7,547 nucleotides of DNA from Thioalkalicoccus limnaeus. GTDB lineage: Bacteria > Pseudomonadota > Gammaproteobacteria > Chromatiales > Chromatiaceae. The DNA is taken from assembly GCF_041197575.1 (NCBI RefSeq), contig NZ_JBDKXB010000052.1, positions 1 to 7,547 on the forward strand, read 5' to 3'. The translations under genes and the position numbers were made by a program. Shown piece by piece: positions 1-7,188 of this stretch (position 1 is the first letter of the stretch; each line of letters begins with the position of its first letter). Under the pieces are notes generated by a model that searched no databases, had not been told where the DNA came from, and was given only the letters and a program-made list of their open reading frames with translations.

Positions 1-2
1 TA

Positions 3-2780
3 GGCCGTCTCGCGGAGCTCGATTTCGATGTCATCGTGCTGGATCCGCAGCCAGGGGAGCACCGGCCGGTCGTGGTCCAAGTGGTGATCACGTACAAGGA
101 TTTGACGGGCCGCCTGCATACTCGCCTGCTGGGATCCCAGGGGATTGACGTCTTGCCCTCGGGATTCGATATCGCGTTGTCCACGGACAAGGATTCCTAC
201 GTCACAGGCGAAACCATCCGCATCGCCGTCGACATCGCCAACCTGGATGCCGTGGATGCGACGGCAACCGCCACCATGGAATTGCAAGACTCTTCTGGTG
301 CGGTCGTGGCGGCGCTTCCCGGTATCGAAGCCTTGGTCGTGGGTGCGGGGGAGCTGATTGCCGTGACGCCGCGCCTGTTCGACACCGCCGGCCTTTATGT
401 CGGCGACTATCGAGTCGTTCTCCGATTGATCGAGGAGGGTGGCTCTAACCATGAGGTGTTCTCGGCCTTCCGCGTTGATGCGCCCGTGGATACCGGAATG
501 GGTGCCTCTGTGAGTACGGATCAGGCGACCTATGACCCCGTCGAGACGGTGACGGTGACGGCAAGGCTTCGCAATACGGCACCTAATCAGCAATTGGAAG
601 GCTATACCGCAAGCCTGGCGGTGATGGATGCCGCCGGCAGCGAGCTGTGGCGCGACAGTCTAGCGCTTCCTGCACTGATGCCAGGTGGCCAGCAGGATGT
701 CGTCCGGTCGATGCCTTTGGCAGCGGCGCCGGCGGGGACTTATCGAGTTGTTCTGGCGGCGCGGGATGCGAGCGGCGCGGTTCGTGCCGTCGCCGATACC
801 GAGTTTCAGGTCTTATCCACCCGTGAGACGGGCGCCGGGCTAGCCGGGAGCGTCTCGCTGGCACCCGATCCCGTGCTACGTAGCGAGGTCCTGCACTTGG
901 AGGCCGAGCTGCACAACCACGGCAACGATGCCTTGGAGGGCCTGCCGGTCACGCTGACCTTGCTGGATCCGGAGAGGCAACAGGTGCTGGCGAGCTGGCC
1001 CGAGACCATGGATCTCGCCAGGGATGGATCGGCCACCCTGACAGGATCCTGGTCGGTCCACGAACCAGCGGGGACCCTGTTGATGGCCGTGTTGAGCGCG
1101 GAGATCCAGGGCGAGACAAGGGTGCTGGGCCACGCCAGCGTGCGAGTGGAGGACAGGTTCGTATCCACGGCGACCTTGGGTGACTATGGGCGACTCCTGG
1201 TCTTGCTCGATCCGCCGCGTCGCGATCAATGCCGTGGCCTGACGGCGATGCAACTGGTTTTGGTGCCGCCCGGCGGGTTGGTGCCAGGCGACACGCTGGA
1301 CGTGAGTCTCTATGACGGCTCAGGCCAGTTGCTCGACGTCAAGACGGCACGGATCGGCGATGGTCTGCCCGTGGACCGGACCACCGGAAAGGACGCCAAT
1401 CTCAGCCTCGATGCGCTCACGGCGGATCAGATTCGGATGGTCATCGAGGCCCCCGATCCGCAAAAGACCCTCGAGGGCGGCTACGGGTTGCTGGCCAGGG
1501 TGAAGCATCAGGACGGGGTTGTTCAGGCGTTTCATTCGGGGTCTGTGCCCGCCGGATGCGACGATCACCCGGAGGCGGGCACCCCGGTCGGCGCGTTCAC
1601 CTTTGTAAGAGCGCATTCCTGGTCAGCCGATGGCCGTGCGGAGCAGCGTGATTTCTTGGCGTCGCTTCTCCTGGACGCGGGATGGTTCCACACCATCGTG
1701 ACCGACCGAGATGCCTTCGCACGGGAATTGCGCGGAGGCGGCTACAGCACCTATTTGCTGCTGTCGTCCGATGTTGCCCTGAAGCCGCAGGTGCAGCGCG
1801 AGCTTCGAGAGGCGGTTTACGGAGGTGCCGGCATCCTGATGGCCGGTGGCCGAGATCACCGAAATCAGCAATTGATGATGGATGGCGGTTCCTCAGACGT
1901 GTTCGGCGTCCGGATCGTGGGGATGTTGCCGCAGGTCACCGGCATCGAGCCGGTGTTTGGCATCCCGCTCGACGTACCGGATGCCTCCTTTCCGCACAGC
2001 GAACGATCGCAGGCACTCCGCCTCACGGGGGCCATGCCCCTCGCCGAGTATCGGGTATTGCGGGGTCGGCCTCAGGATCGCACCGCGATGGCGTGGCATG
2101 AGTTCGGCTTCGGCAACACGATCATCGCCGGATTCGACATCCTTGGACAGGCCTATGCTGATGGGGCCGAGGGCCTATTCGCCAGGCTCTTGTTGGATGC
2201 GATCGATCATGTCGAGCCGGACCTTGGACGTCATCGTCCCGGTATGACCGTCCCGGTCTATTGGCAGATCCGCAATCATGGCGAGTCGGCGTCCGTGCGG
2301 TTGACGCTCGAGACGGCCGACGGGCCCCTGTTGGATCCGGGGATGGGCCTTCTGCTGGATCCGTACACGGTGATGTTCGACTTCGATCTGGCGGCGGGCG
2401 ATGAACAGGAACGGGTGTTTTGGTGGCAGCTTCCGGAGGCCATCGATGATGCCTGGATCAGTGCCCGGCTCCAGTGGCGAGAGGGGGAGACCCTCTCGGA
2501 TTACGGTACCACCCAGCATCGGTTTGAGATCTGGCCCGGGCTAACCTTTGCTCATGTGCAGGATTGGCTCTTGGATCGATTGGAATTCCATCCGGACTAT
2601 GCGCGTGCCCTTCGGGCATTCGAACAGGCCTCGTTCTTTTACGAGCGTGGCGATCCCGAAAAGGCGTTGTTCCACCTGTTGAAGGTCGCGGATTGGCTGG
2701 CCCGAATTCAGGAACCTGAGGCGCGCGAGCTGCGTCAGGCCCTCTCGTGGCTGATTCACGGAGTCTCCAGCGAGATCTGA
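3..2780 (+). CDS. Large multi-domain Ig-repeat / GATase1-like protein, 5' end outside window (partial)
   Basis: The frame is open to the left edge, so the GTG at 36 is not taken as the start; 925 residues are visible (numbered here from nt 3). Residues about 54-158, 165-272 and 277-383 form three repeats of an Ig-like beta-sandwich of the CARDB/MG type, each with a strand pattern such as 'GDYRVVLRL' and 'GTYRVVLAA' near its end. A beta-rich region follows to about 530. Residues about 540-740 alternate strand and helix ('LLLDAGWF', 'TYLLLSSD', 'GAGILMAGG') like Rossmann or GATase1/ThuA domains; I cannot identify a catalytic triad. A fourth beta domain spans about 745-846. The last 78 residues are helical and TPR-like ('FEQASFFYERGDPEKAL'). 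There is no TM segment in the visible part. The gene ends 44 nt before the exported transglutaminase-like gene, so co-transcription is likely. It is probably extracytoplasmic and may act in adhesion or as a scaffold; the function is unknown. The reading frame is certain, the domain names are inferred. Confidence 0.85.
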   Translation, partial: GRLAELDFDVIVLDPQPGEHRPVVVQVVITYKDLTGRLHTRLLGSQGIDVLPSGFDIALSTDKDSYVTGETIRIAVDIANLDAVDATATATMELQDSSGAVVAALPGIEALVVGAGELIAVTPRLFDTAGLYVGDYRVVLRLIEEGGSNHEVFSAFRVDAPVDTGMGASVSTDQATYDPVETVTVTARLRNTAPNQQLEGYTASLAVMDAAGSELWRDSLALPALMPGGQQDVVRSMPLAAAPAGTYRVVLAARDASGAVRAVADTEFQVLSTRETGAGLAGSVSLAPDPVLRSEVLHLEAELHNHGNDALEGLPVTLTLLDPERQQVLASWPETMDLARDGSATLTGSWSVHEPAGTLLMAVLSAEIQGETRVLGHASVRVEDRFVSTATLGDYGRLLVLLDPPRRDQCRGLTAMQLVLVPPGGLVPGDTLDVSLYDGSGQLLDVKTARIGDGLPVDRTTGKDANLSLDALTADQIRMVIEAPDPQKTLEGGYGLLARVKHQDGVVQAFHSGSVPAGCDDHPEAGTPVGAFTFVRAHSWSADGRAEQRDFLASLLLDAGWFHTIVTDRDAFARELRGGGYSTYLLLSSDVALKPQVQRELREAVYGGAGILMAGGRDHRNQQLMMDGGSSDVFGVRIVGMLPQVTGIEPVFGIPLDVPDASFPHSERSQALRLTGAMPLAEYRVLRGRPQDRTAMAWHEFGFGNTIIAGFDILGQAYADGAEGLFARLLLDAIDHVEPDLGRHRPGMTVPVYWQIRNHGESASVRLTLETADGPLLDPGMGLLLDPYTVMFDFDLAAGDEQERVFWWQLPEAIDDAWISARLQWREGETLSDYGTTQHRFEIWPGLTFAHVQDWLLDRLEFHPDYARALRAFEQASFFYERGDPEKALFHLLKVADWLARIQEPEARELRQALSWLIHGVSSEI

Positions 2781-2809
2781 ATCTGGAACGGACCAAAGGA
2801 TATTCACTC

Positions 2810-2815
2810 GAGGGA
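2810..2815 (+). promoter_or_regulatory. Ribosome binding site that fixes the start of the 991-residue gene
   Basis: GAGGGA lies 9 nt before the ATG at 2825. It supports that ATG over the in-frame GTG at 2747, which lies inside the preceding gene and would put 26 polar residues ahead of an evident signal peptide. Confidence 0.6.
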
Positions 2816-2824
2816 CCGATTTCG

Positions 2825-5800
2825 ATGCGTACCACAACGGGTTGTCTTCTGTGCGTCCGGCATGCCTTGCTCTGCCGCGCGGTAGCCATGCTGGTTATCG
2901 TGGCCTTTACCATGCTCATCACCGAGTCCTTGCCGGCGGCCCTGCATGCCGAAGCGAACAGGCACCAGGATGAACGGGTCAGAGGGCCGGGGCAAGGGGA
3001 AGCCTTGGCCGCATCCCTGCGCGATGCCCGTGATCTGTTGCGGTCGGCGGACCGGTCTGCCCGGCAGGGTCGGGCCATTGCCGAGGAACGCCGCGCACTG
3101 GCGGACCTGCGCCGACAGATGGCTGCGCTCGACCGGGGTATTCTGAGCGAGTTCGATGCGATCGAGGCCCGCCTTCAGGCCCGCGGCGTGCCCCACGAGA
3201 TCGTCTCGCGGCATCACGACGCCGTGGCGACCTACCGGGAGGAAATGGAGGCCCTGCTCGAGGACTTGGCTGGAATTGCGGCGACCGAGTCGGGCCGGGA
3301 GCTCGGGGATCGCATCGAGCGCGCCGAACGCCGCCTGTCGACGCAGCAACTCGAGCGATCCCAGCAGCCCTTCGATCCCAAGCATCTGCCCCATGGCCCG
3401 CAGAGGCCCAATCCAGACAACTTGCCGCGGGAGAGTCGCGCCGGCTTCCTGAGTTCAGGGCTCATGGATAACCCGCTGATGAAGTTAGCCGCCCTTGAAG
3501 GCTACAGCTTCGATCTGGTCCCCGGTGCCGATGATCCGGCGTACCTGGGCGAGAGCGACGAGATCCGGCGCAGCGCGGCGATCCGCGGCAAGGCCGCCGA
3601 ACTTAATCACCAACCGGTAGAGATCTACCACTGGGTCCGCAACAATATCGAGTGGCTGCCGACCTGGGGTGCCATGCAGGACAGCGACCTGACGCTCTCG
3701 GCCGGGCGGGGCAATGCCATGGACATCGCCGGGTTGCTGACCGCCTTGTTGCGTGCCTCCGATGTGCCGGCCCGCTATGTGCATGGCACGATCGAGGTGC
3801 CGGAGGACCGGTTCCGCAACTGGGTGGGTGGTTTCGAGAGCATCGAGGAGGCTATGAACTTTGCGGCCTCGGGCGGCATTCCCGTGACCGCGCTCATCCA
3901 AGGCGGGCGGGTGACCCATGTGCGCATGGAGCATGTCTGGGTCGAGGCGGCGATTGACTTCCTTCCCTCGCGCGGCGCGGTGATGCGCGAGGCCGACACT
4001 TGGCTCGCGTTGGACGCAAGCTTCAAGCAGTACGAATACCTCGAAGGTCTGGACGTGACGGCCATTGCGGGAATCGACCCGCAGGCCCTGGCCGACAGTT
4101 TTCTCCAAAGCGGCGCCGTAAACGAATCCGAAGGTTGGGTTCAGGGCCTGGATCCCGGCGTGCTCGAGGGGGCGCACGACGAGGCCCGTCTGGCCCTGGA
4201 AGCCTACATCGCGCAATTGGACGACCCAACCTTGGGCGAGGTGATCGGCGGGCGCAAGGTCATCCTGAGGGACGAGCCCATCCTGCCAAGCGGGCTTCCC
4301 TATTCGCGCGCGGTCGAAGGCGTGCGTTACGCCGCGCTGCCTCAGGCACTCCAGCCCCGCATCACTTTCGGCCTGGGGGTGGATATCCTGGGCGACCCTC
4401 CGGCCCAGGTCAGTTTTCCCTGGGCCCAGGTCAACAACGCCCAGATCACCCTCTCTTTCCGACCCGCCACCCAGGCCGACGAGGATGCCTTGGCGGCACT
4501 GTTGCCCGAGGGCGAGATCACCGACATCACCCAGCTGCCCTCCAGCATTCCGGCGTATCTCATCGAAGTGGTCCCAGAACTCAAGGTGGAGGGCGAAACG
4601 GTGCTCACCGGGTCCCGAATGCGCTTGGGCGAGGAGCTCGCCTTTCGCTACAGCGTCCGGGATCCCGTACACGGCACACGGCACTACCCCAATAAGGTGG
4701 TGGCCGGTTCCTACCTGGCCGTCGGGGTGATCGGCGGCAGTGTGGCGGTGGGCAGCCTGGAGAAGGCGCGGGACCGCCTGGAGCAGACTCGCGATATCCT
4801 GGAATCCGGGGATGAGGTACTGCTTGCCGGCCTGACCCGCGAGGACCTGCTGGGCGGGATCTTCCATGCCGGGCTCCTCGGCTACTTCGCCCAGTACCAA
4901 GCGCTGGGCCACCTGTCGGCCCTGAGCCAGGGCCATCACTTCCAGCTCGCGACCTCGGCGGGGACTTACGGCTATGTGCCGACAGTGACCTACTTCTTCG
5001 GTATCCCGCGCTCCATCACGCCCGGCGGCGTGGAAATGGACCTCGACCGGGTAGCGCACGTCTCCAGCGTCGATGGCCAGGGCCATGACCGATGGAAGTA
5101 CTTCAACTTCCAGTTGGGCGCACTCAGTTCGGCCCTCGAACACGCGGTGCCGGAGCAAATGTTTGTCAGCCCCGAACACCCGGGCGAAGCCGTCTCGGCG
5201 GTCAAGGCCCTGCAAGTCGCCGCCCAACAGGGCCAACGAATCTATCATATTACCCCGGCCACGCAGGCCGAAGCATTGCCAAACATTCGTCAGAACAGCC
5301 TGACGATGAACGAGATCCGCGCGGCACTTGCCGTCGGCAAGGAAGTGATCGTGCACACGGACCCGATCAGTGTTCCAGGCTGGAGCGGAGCGGGGTATAT
5401 CATCTTTGATCCGGAAACCGGAGCCGGCGCTTGGAAGATTGGGGGTGGGGCGAATGGAGGCACGCTTTTTAATGCAGTCGGTTACCTTCTTGATTCACTG
5501 AACCACTTTTATAACGCACTCGCTAACATAGCTAAGACATTGGGCAGTGCTTCGCCAATGTTAAATAAGGTGGTGCAGTACATCCAGATCGCCGTCTTCG
5601 CGCACAGCCTGCTCGCGAGAGGCATACAATGTAACAATTTCGACGCTGTAGCAACCTTTCTTACTCTCACGACGCTGATGTCGATCATGATTACTCGCGT
5701 AGTCTTCCTGATCGTAAACCCTCTTGCGGCGGTCGCGACGGGAACCGTTCTCGGTTTTGCCACCAACTGGATCATAGATCAGGCTCAGGATTGTAGATGA
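2825..5800 (+). CDS. Exported transglutaminase-like trunk protein with hydrophobic variable C-terminus (polymorphic-toxin-like)
   Basis: This is a 991-residue protein. Residues 1-44 look like a Sec signal peptide: hydrophobic core at about 19-33, and an A-E-A site giving probable cleavage after A44. Residues about 56-179 are charged, Arg/Glu-rich helix, probably coiled coil, followed by a Pro-rich linker (about 180-204). Residues about 235-400 match a transglutaminase-like domain: 'LLTALLRASDVPARYVHG' is the core helix-strand, with H370 in 'MEHVWVEA' and D397 in 'LALDASFK' at the His and Asp positions. The Cys position reads GNAMD (A298/M299), and there is no cysteine between the signal peptide and C936. 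From memory, such transglutaminase-like trunks occur in RHS-like and polymorphic exported proteins; this was not checked by search. Residues about 400-851 are trunk of unclear fold, closed by a Gly-rich block at 852-879 (GYIIFDP, GAGAWKIGGGANGG). Residues 880-991 are a hydrophobic, AT-richer tail. The stop overlaps the next start. Confidence 0.85.
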   Translation: MRTTTGCLLCVRHALLCRAVAMLVIVAFTMLITESLPAALHAEANRHQDERVRGPGQGEALAASLRDARDLLRSADRSARQGRAIAEERRALADLRRQMAALDRGILSEFDAIEARLQARGVPHEIVSRHHDAVATYREEMEALLEDLAGIAATESGRELGDRIERAERRLSTQQLERSQQPFDPKHLPHGPQRPNPDNLPRESRAGFLSSGLMDNPLMKLAALEGYSFDLVPGADDPAYLGESDEIRRSAAIRGKAAELNHQPVEIYHWVRNNIEWLPTWGAMQDSDLTLSAGRGNAMDIAGLLTALLRASDVPARYVHGTIEVPEDRFRNWVGGFESIEEAMNFAASGGIPVTALIQGGRVTHVRMEHVWVEAAIDFLPSRGAVMREADTWLALDASFKQYEYLEGLDVTAIAGIDPQALADSFLQSGAVNESEGWVQGLDPGVLEGAHDEARLALEAYIAQLDDPTLGEVIGGRKVILRDEPILPSGLPYSRAVEGVRYAALPQALQPRITFGLGVDILGDPPAQVSFPWAQVNNAQITLSFRPATQADEDALAALLPEGEITDITQLPSSIPAYLIEVVPELKVEGETVLTGSRMRLGEELAFRYSVRDPVHGTRHYPNKVVAGSYLAVGVIGGSVAVGSLEKARDRLEQTRDILESGDEVLLAGLTREDLLGGIFHAGLLGYFAQYQALGHLSALSQGHHFQLATSAGTYGYVPTVTYFFGIPRSITPGGVEMDLDRVAHVSSVDGQGHDRWKYFNFQLGALSSALEHAVPEQMFVSPEHPGEAVSAVKALQVAAQQGQRIYHITPATQAEALPNIRQNSLTMNEIRAALAVGKEVIVHTDPISVPGWSGAGYIIFDPETGAGAWKIGGGANGGTLFNAVGYLLDSLNHFYNALANIAKTLGSASPMLNKVVQYIQIAVFAHSLLARGIQCNNFDAVATFLTLTTLMSIMITRVVFLIVNPLAAVATGTVLGFATNWIIDQAQDCR
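5441..5461 (+). other. Trunk/tip boundary motif (GGGANGG)
   Basis: The codons for residues 873-879 of the exported protein form a Gly-rich block after 'GYIIFDPETGAGAWKI'. Base composition changes here: 67% GC in nt 4921-4980 and 70% in 3301-3360, against 40% in 5461-5520 and 45% in 5521-5580 (counted by eye). I recall similar 'DPxTGAGAxxIxGGxNGG' blocks just before a variable C-terminus in related proteins, but this is memory, not a search. The likely meaning is a recombination or exchange joint at which C-terminal tips are swapped. Confidence 0.5.
5462..5797 (+). other. Hydrophobic C-terminal tip of the exported protein (candidate membrane-acting effector domain)
   Basis: It covers residues 880-991. 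Hydrophobic stretches lie at about 917-931, 941-964 and 967-984, the last two separated by N965-P966 like a helical hairpin. The only cysteines of the mature protein are here (C936, C990), and could pair in the periplasm. There is no charged catalytic cluster, and I recognise no nuclease, deaminase, ADP-ribosyltransferase or peptidase motif. It could be a membrane-inserting or pore-forming tip, or simply a membrane anchor. The choice between these is open. Confidence 0.4.
5787..5790 (+). promoter_or_regulatory. Ribosome binding site of the DUF3592-type gene
   Basis: AGGA lies 6 nt before the ATG at 5797, inside the last codons of the upstream gene. Together with the ATGA stop-start overlap (5797-5800) it supports translational coupling of the two genes. 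A second ATG follows directly at 5800. Confidence 0.55.
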
Positions 5801-6270
5801 TGAGCTGCTTTTACTCGATCGTACTACTGATAATTGGCCTAGTTCTTTCGATTGTGGGTTTCAATTATTTCTCTCGATTAAAACAAGTCGCTAAATGGAC
5901 TGCTGTTCCAGCTTTCTCTACTCGCATGGAAGTCGGTTGCCTCAAAAGGCCAGAAGGTTATATCTATGTGACCTACTATTACCCCCTTGTGCGGTATCTC
6001 TATGAGATAAATGGTAAAACGTATGAAGGCACTCAATATTGTATCGATAGCAAAGGGTGGTGGAGTACCGACAAGGGGTTCATTGAAAAGCTAGTGAATT
6101 CTGATCGTACTTCCGTGTCAATCTACGTAAATCCATCGGATCCCGAATTGTCCGTGATGAAAAAAAATGTGTCCAGAAAAAGACGGTCACATTATTGGGG
6201 TACGCTCCTTGGCGGGGTCCTGGTATCTGTTGCCGCAATTATCAGTGCGGCTTTCGTGTGTCTTGACTAG
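5797..6270 (+). CDS. Two-TM DUF3592-type membrane protein; candidate immunity protein
   Basis: This 157-residue protein has TM segments at about 5-25 and 134-155, with a soluble domain of about 105 residues between them. That domain has the DUF3592 pattern: aromatic strands with 'YEINGKTYEGT' (69-79), then 'VSIYVNPSDPELSVM' (107-121), then a basic stretch KKNVSRKRR before the second TM. Charges suggest the loop may face the cytoplasm, but the topology is not certain. DUF3592 is a domain of unknown function found in small membrane proteins. The start overlaps the upstream stop by ATGA, which implies a tied expression ratio. GC is about 35-45% in the lines I counted, well below the upstream trunk. 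Position and coupling suggest an immunity role against the hydrophobic tip; this is inferred from context only. It could instead be an unrelated envelope protein. Confidence 0.75.
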   Translation: MMSCFYSIVLLIIGLVLSIVGFNYFSRLKQVAKWTAVPAFSTRMEVGCLKRPEGYIYVTYYYPLVRYLYEINGKTYEGTQYCIDSKGWWSTDKGFIEKLVNSDRTSVSIYVNPSDPELSVMKKNVSRKRRSHYWGTLLGGVLVSVAAIISAAFVCLD

Positions 6271-6280
6271 CGCAAGAAGA

Positions 6281-6295
6281 GAAAGCGGAGCTTTC
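6281..6295 (+). repeat. Short perfect inverted repeat in the gap after the DUF3592-type gene
   Basis: GAAAGC, loop GGA, GCTTTC form a 6-bp stem ten bases after the TAG stop. No run of T follows, so it is not a typical Rho-independent terminator. It may be chance or a minor mRNA 3' structure. Confidence 0.3.
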
Positions 6296-6349
6296 CGTCG
6301 CGTTCGCACTTCGGGCTTGGTATAACCCTGGGTCAACGGGCAGAAAAGC

Positions 6350-7129
6350 GTGGTGTCTTGTATGCTTGCGTGTAAGTACGATGCCCCAGCGTTATTTCTT
6401 GCCTTGCTTTGGTTTCTTGCTTATTCGTTGGCAATAGGATGCGCTCTAATAGTTATTGCCGCGATGCAGAATCTTTTCTTTCCCGGACATCCGCTCACTC
6501 CGCCACAGGTTCCCTTTACGGAAGCTTTCGTGATTATTCTTGCCTTCGCGGTAATTGTTGTGATTTGGCGAGCCTGTCTGTGTCTGAAGTCGGACATTAG
6601 GAACGCCATAGAGCGTTCTGGGGGGAAACTGTGGGGCTCGGGTGGACGACTAAAAGGGTGGGCAGGTGACACGTCGATTGAGGCAACATTGGACCGATTC
6701 TTCCTTGATTATTGGCCTACGCCACGCGGGAGGCGGACGGATGTTATTTGCGGGGAGGAGATCGACAGGCACTGCGGGGGGTTTGATCCGCGATACATGC
6801 GGCGCCTTGCGTTGGTGCGGTTGTGGACTAGGGTACAAGCACAAGGCGGAGACGATTTTCGTATTTGCTCAGGTGGTGGGGGTCAGCCCATCAACCCTAA
6901 TGCCGTTGCCCATATCGCAAATCTTGATAGTGTTTTTGGAAATGAAGCAGGCGACTGGGAGATGTCTTTTGACGGTATCGCGTTTACTTTAACGTTCAGG
7001 AGTGGATCCTGGGAAGGAAAGACGTTTATCAGAAAGATAAATTGGGCGATTGCCTTCATGCGCGGTGATGGATTCTTGACGCTCTTGAATGATTTTGGAA
7101 AACCAGGGGATGCGGGCCGTTCATCGTGA
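6350..7129 (+). CDS. Two-TM protein with cytoplasmic-type C-terminal domain, unrecognised
   Basis: This 259-residue protein is read from GTG 6350. GTG 6353 and ATG 6362 are also possible; an in-frame stop at 6323 sets the upstream limit, and only a weak GGGCAG lies ahead. TM segments are at about 14-39 and 58-79. The C-terminal domain of about 180 residues has Arg/Trp-rich helix ('DPRYMRRLALVRLWTRVQAQ'), a Gly-rich turn with cysteine ('CSGGGG') and late strands ('WEMSFDGIAFTLTFRSGSW'). I recognise no family. It starts 79 nt after the DUF3592-type gene on the same strand, with composition mixed and lower than the trunk (40-58% in two lines counted). It may be a second or displaced immunity-type protein, or a passenger gene. 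The coding call rests on length, the TM pattern and a coherent protein; the function is unknown. Confidence 0.6.
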   Translation: MVSCMLACKYDAPALFLALLWFLAYSLAIGCALIVIAAMQNLFFPGHPLTPPQVPFTEAFVIILAFAVIVVIWRACLCLKSDIRNAIERSGGKLWGSGGRLKGWAGDTSIEATLDRFFLDYWPTPRGRRTDVICGEEIDRHCGGFDPRYMRRLALVRLWTRVQAQGGDDFRICSGGGGQPINPNAVAHIANLDSVFGNEAGDWEMSFDGIAFTLTFRSGSWEGKTFIRKINWAIAFMRGDGFLTLLNDFGKPGDAGRSS

Positions 7130-7148
7130 CCAAGCGAGAATAAGAATG

Positions 7149-7154
7149 AAGGAG
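7149..7154 (+). promoter_or_regulatory. Strong Shine-Dalgarno-like site far from the next start
   Basis: AAGGAG is a near-perfect anti-16S match but sits 34 nt before the ATG at 7189. No usable start is nearer: ATT at 7159 runs at once into TAA. A hairpin at 7167-7182 lies between the two. Confidence 0.35.
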
Positions 7155-7166
7155 TTTCATTTAATA

Positions 7167-7182
7167 AGCTATTCGGATAGCT
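7167..7182 (+). repeat. Perfect 6-bp hairpin with TCGG loop just before the last gene
   Basis: AGCTAT, loop TCGG, ATAGCT end 6 nt before the ATG at 7189. If folded, the stem would hide the weak near-start GGA and shorten the path from AAGGAG (7149-7154) to the start from 34 to about 18 nt. A role in translation control is possible but unproven; stability is modest because the stem is AT-rich. Confidence 0.35.
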
Positions 7183-7188
7183 GTACCA

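Noticed and set aside
2747..2824. N-terminal extension of the 991-residue gene from GTG 2747
   Set aside because: It overlaps the upstream gene, adds a charged polar leader before a clear signal peptide, and the ATG at 2825 has its own ribosome site.
4000..4695. 231-codon + strand frame inside the exported protein gene
   Set aside because: It is an out-of-frame shadow: Arg/Gly/Pro-rich product, no start signal, fully contained in a gene with strong domain evidence.
3485..5356. 623-codon open frame on the - strand
   Set aside because: It lies wholly antisense to the well-supported exported protein gene, has low-complexity His/Arg/Gly-rich composition and no recognisable motifs; long antisense frames are common opposite GC-rich genes.
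6281..6295. Rho-independent terminator after the DUF3592-type gene
   Set aside because: The stem is only 6 bp and no T-run follows.
6298..6326. Possible promoter with TATAAC at 6321-6326 before the 6350 gene
   Set aside because: The best -35-like element (TTCGCA, 6303-6308) is only 12 nt upstream, too close, and nothing suitable lies at 17 nt.
40..7010. Repeated GGATCC sites across the window
   Set aside because: Most fall in coding sequence, in codon contexts such as Leu-Asp-Pro; no regular spacing or extended repeat surrounds them.
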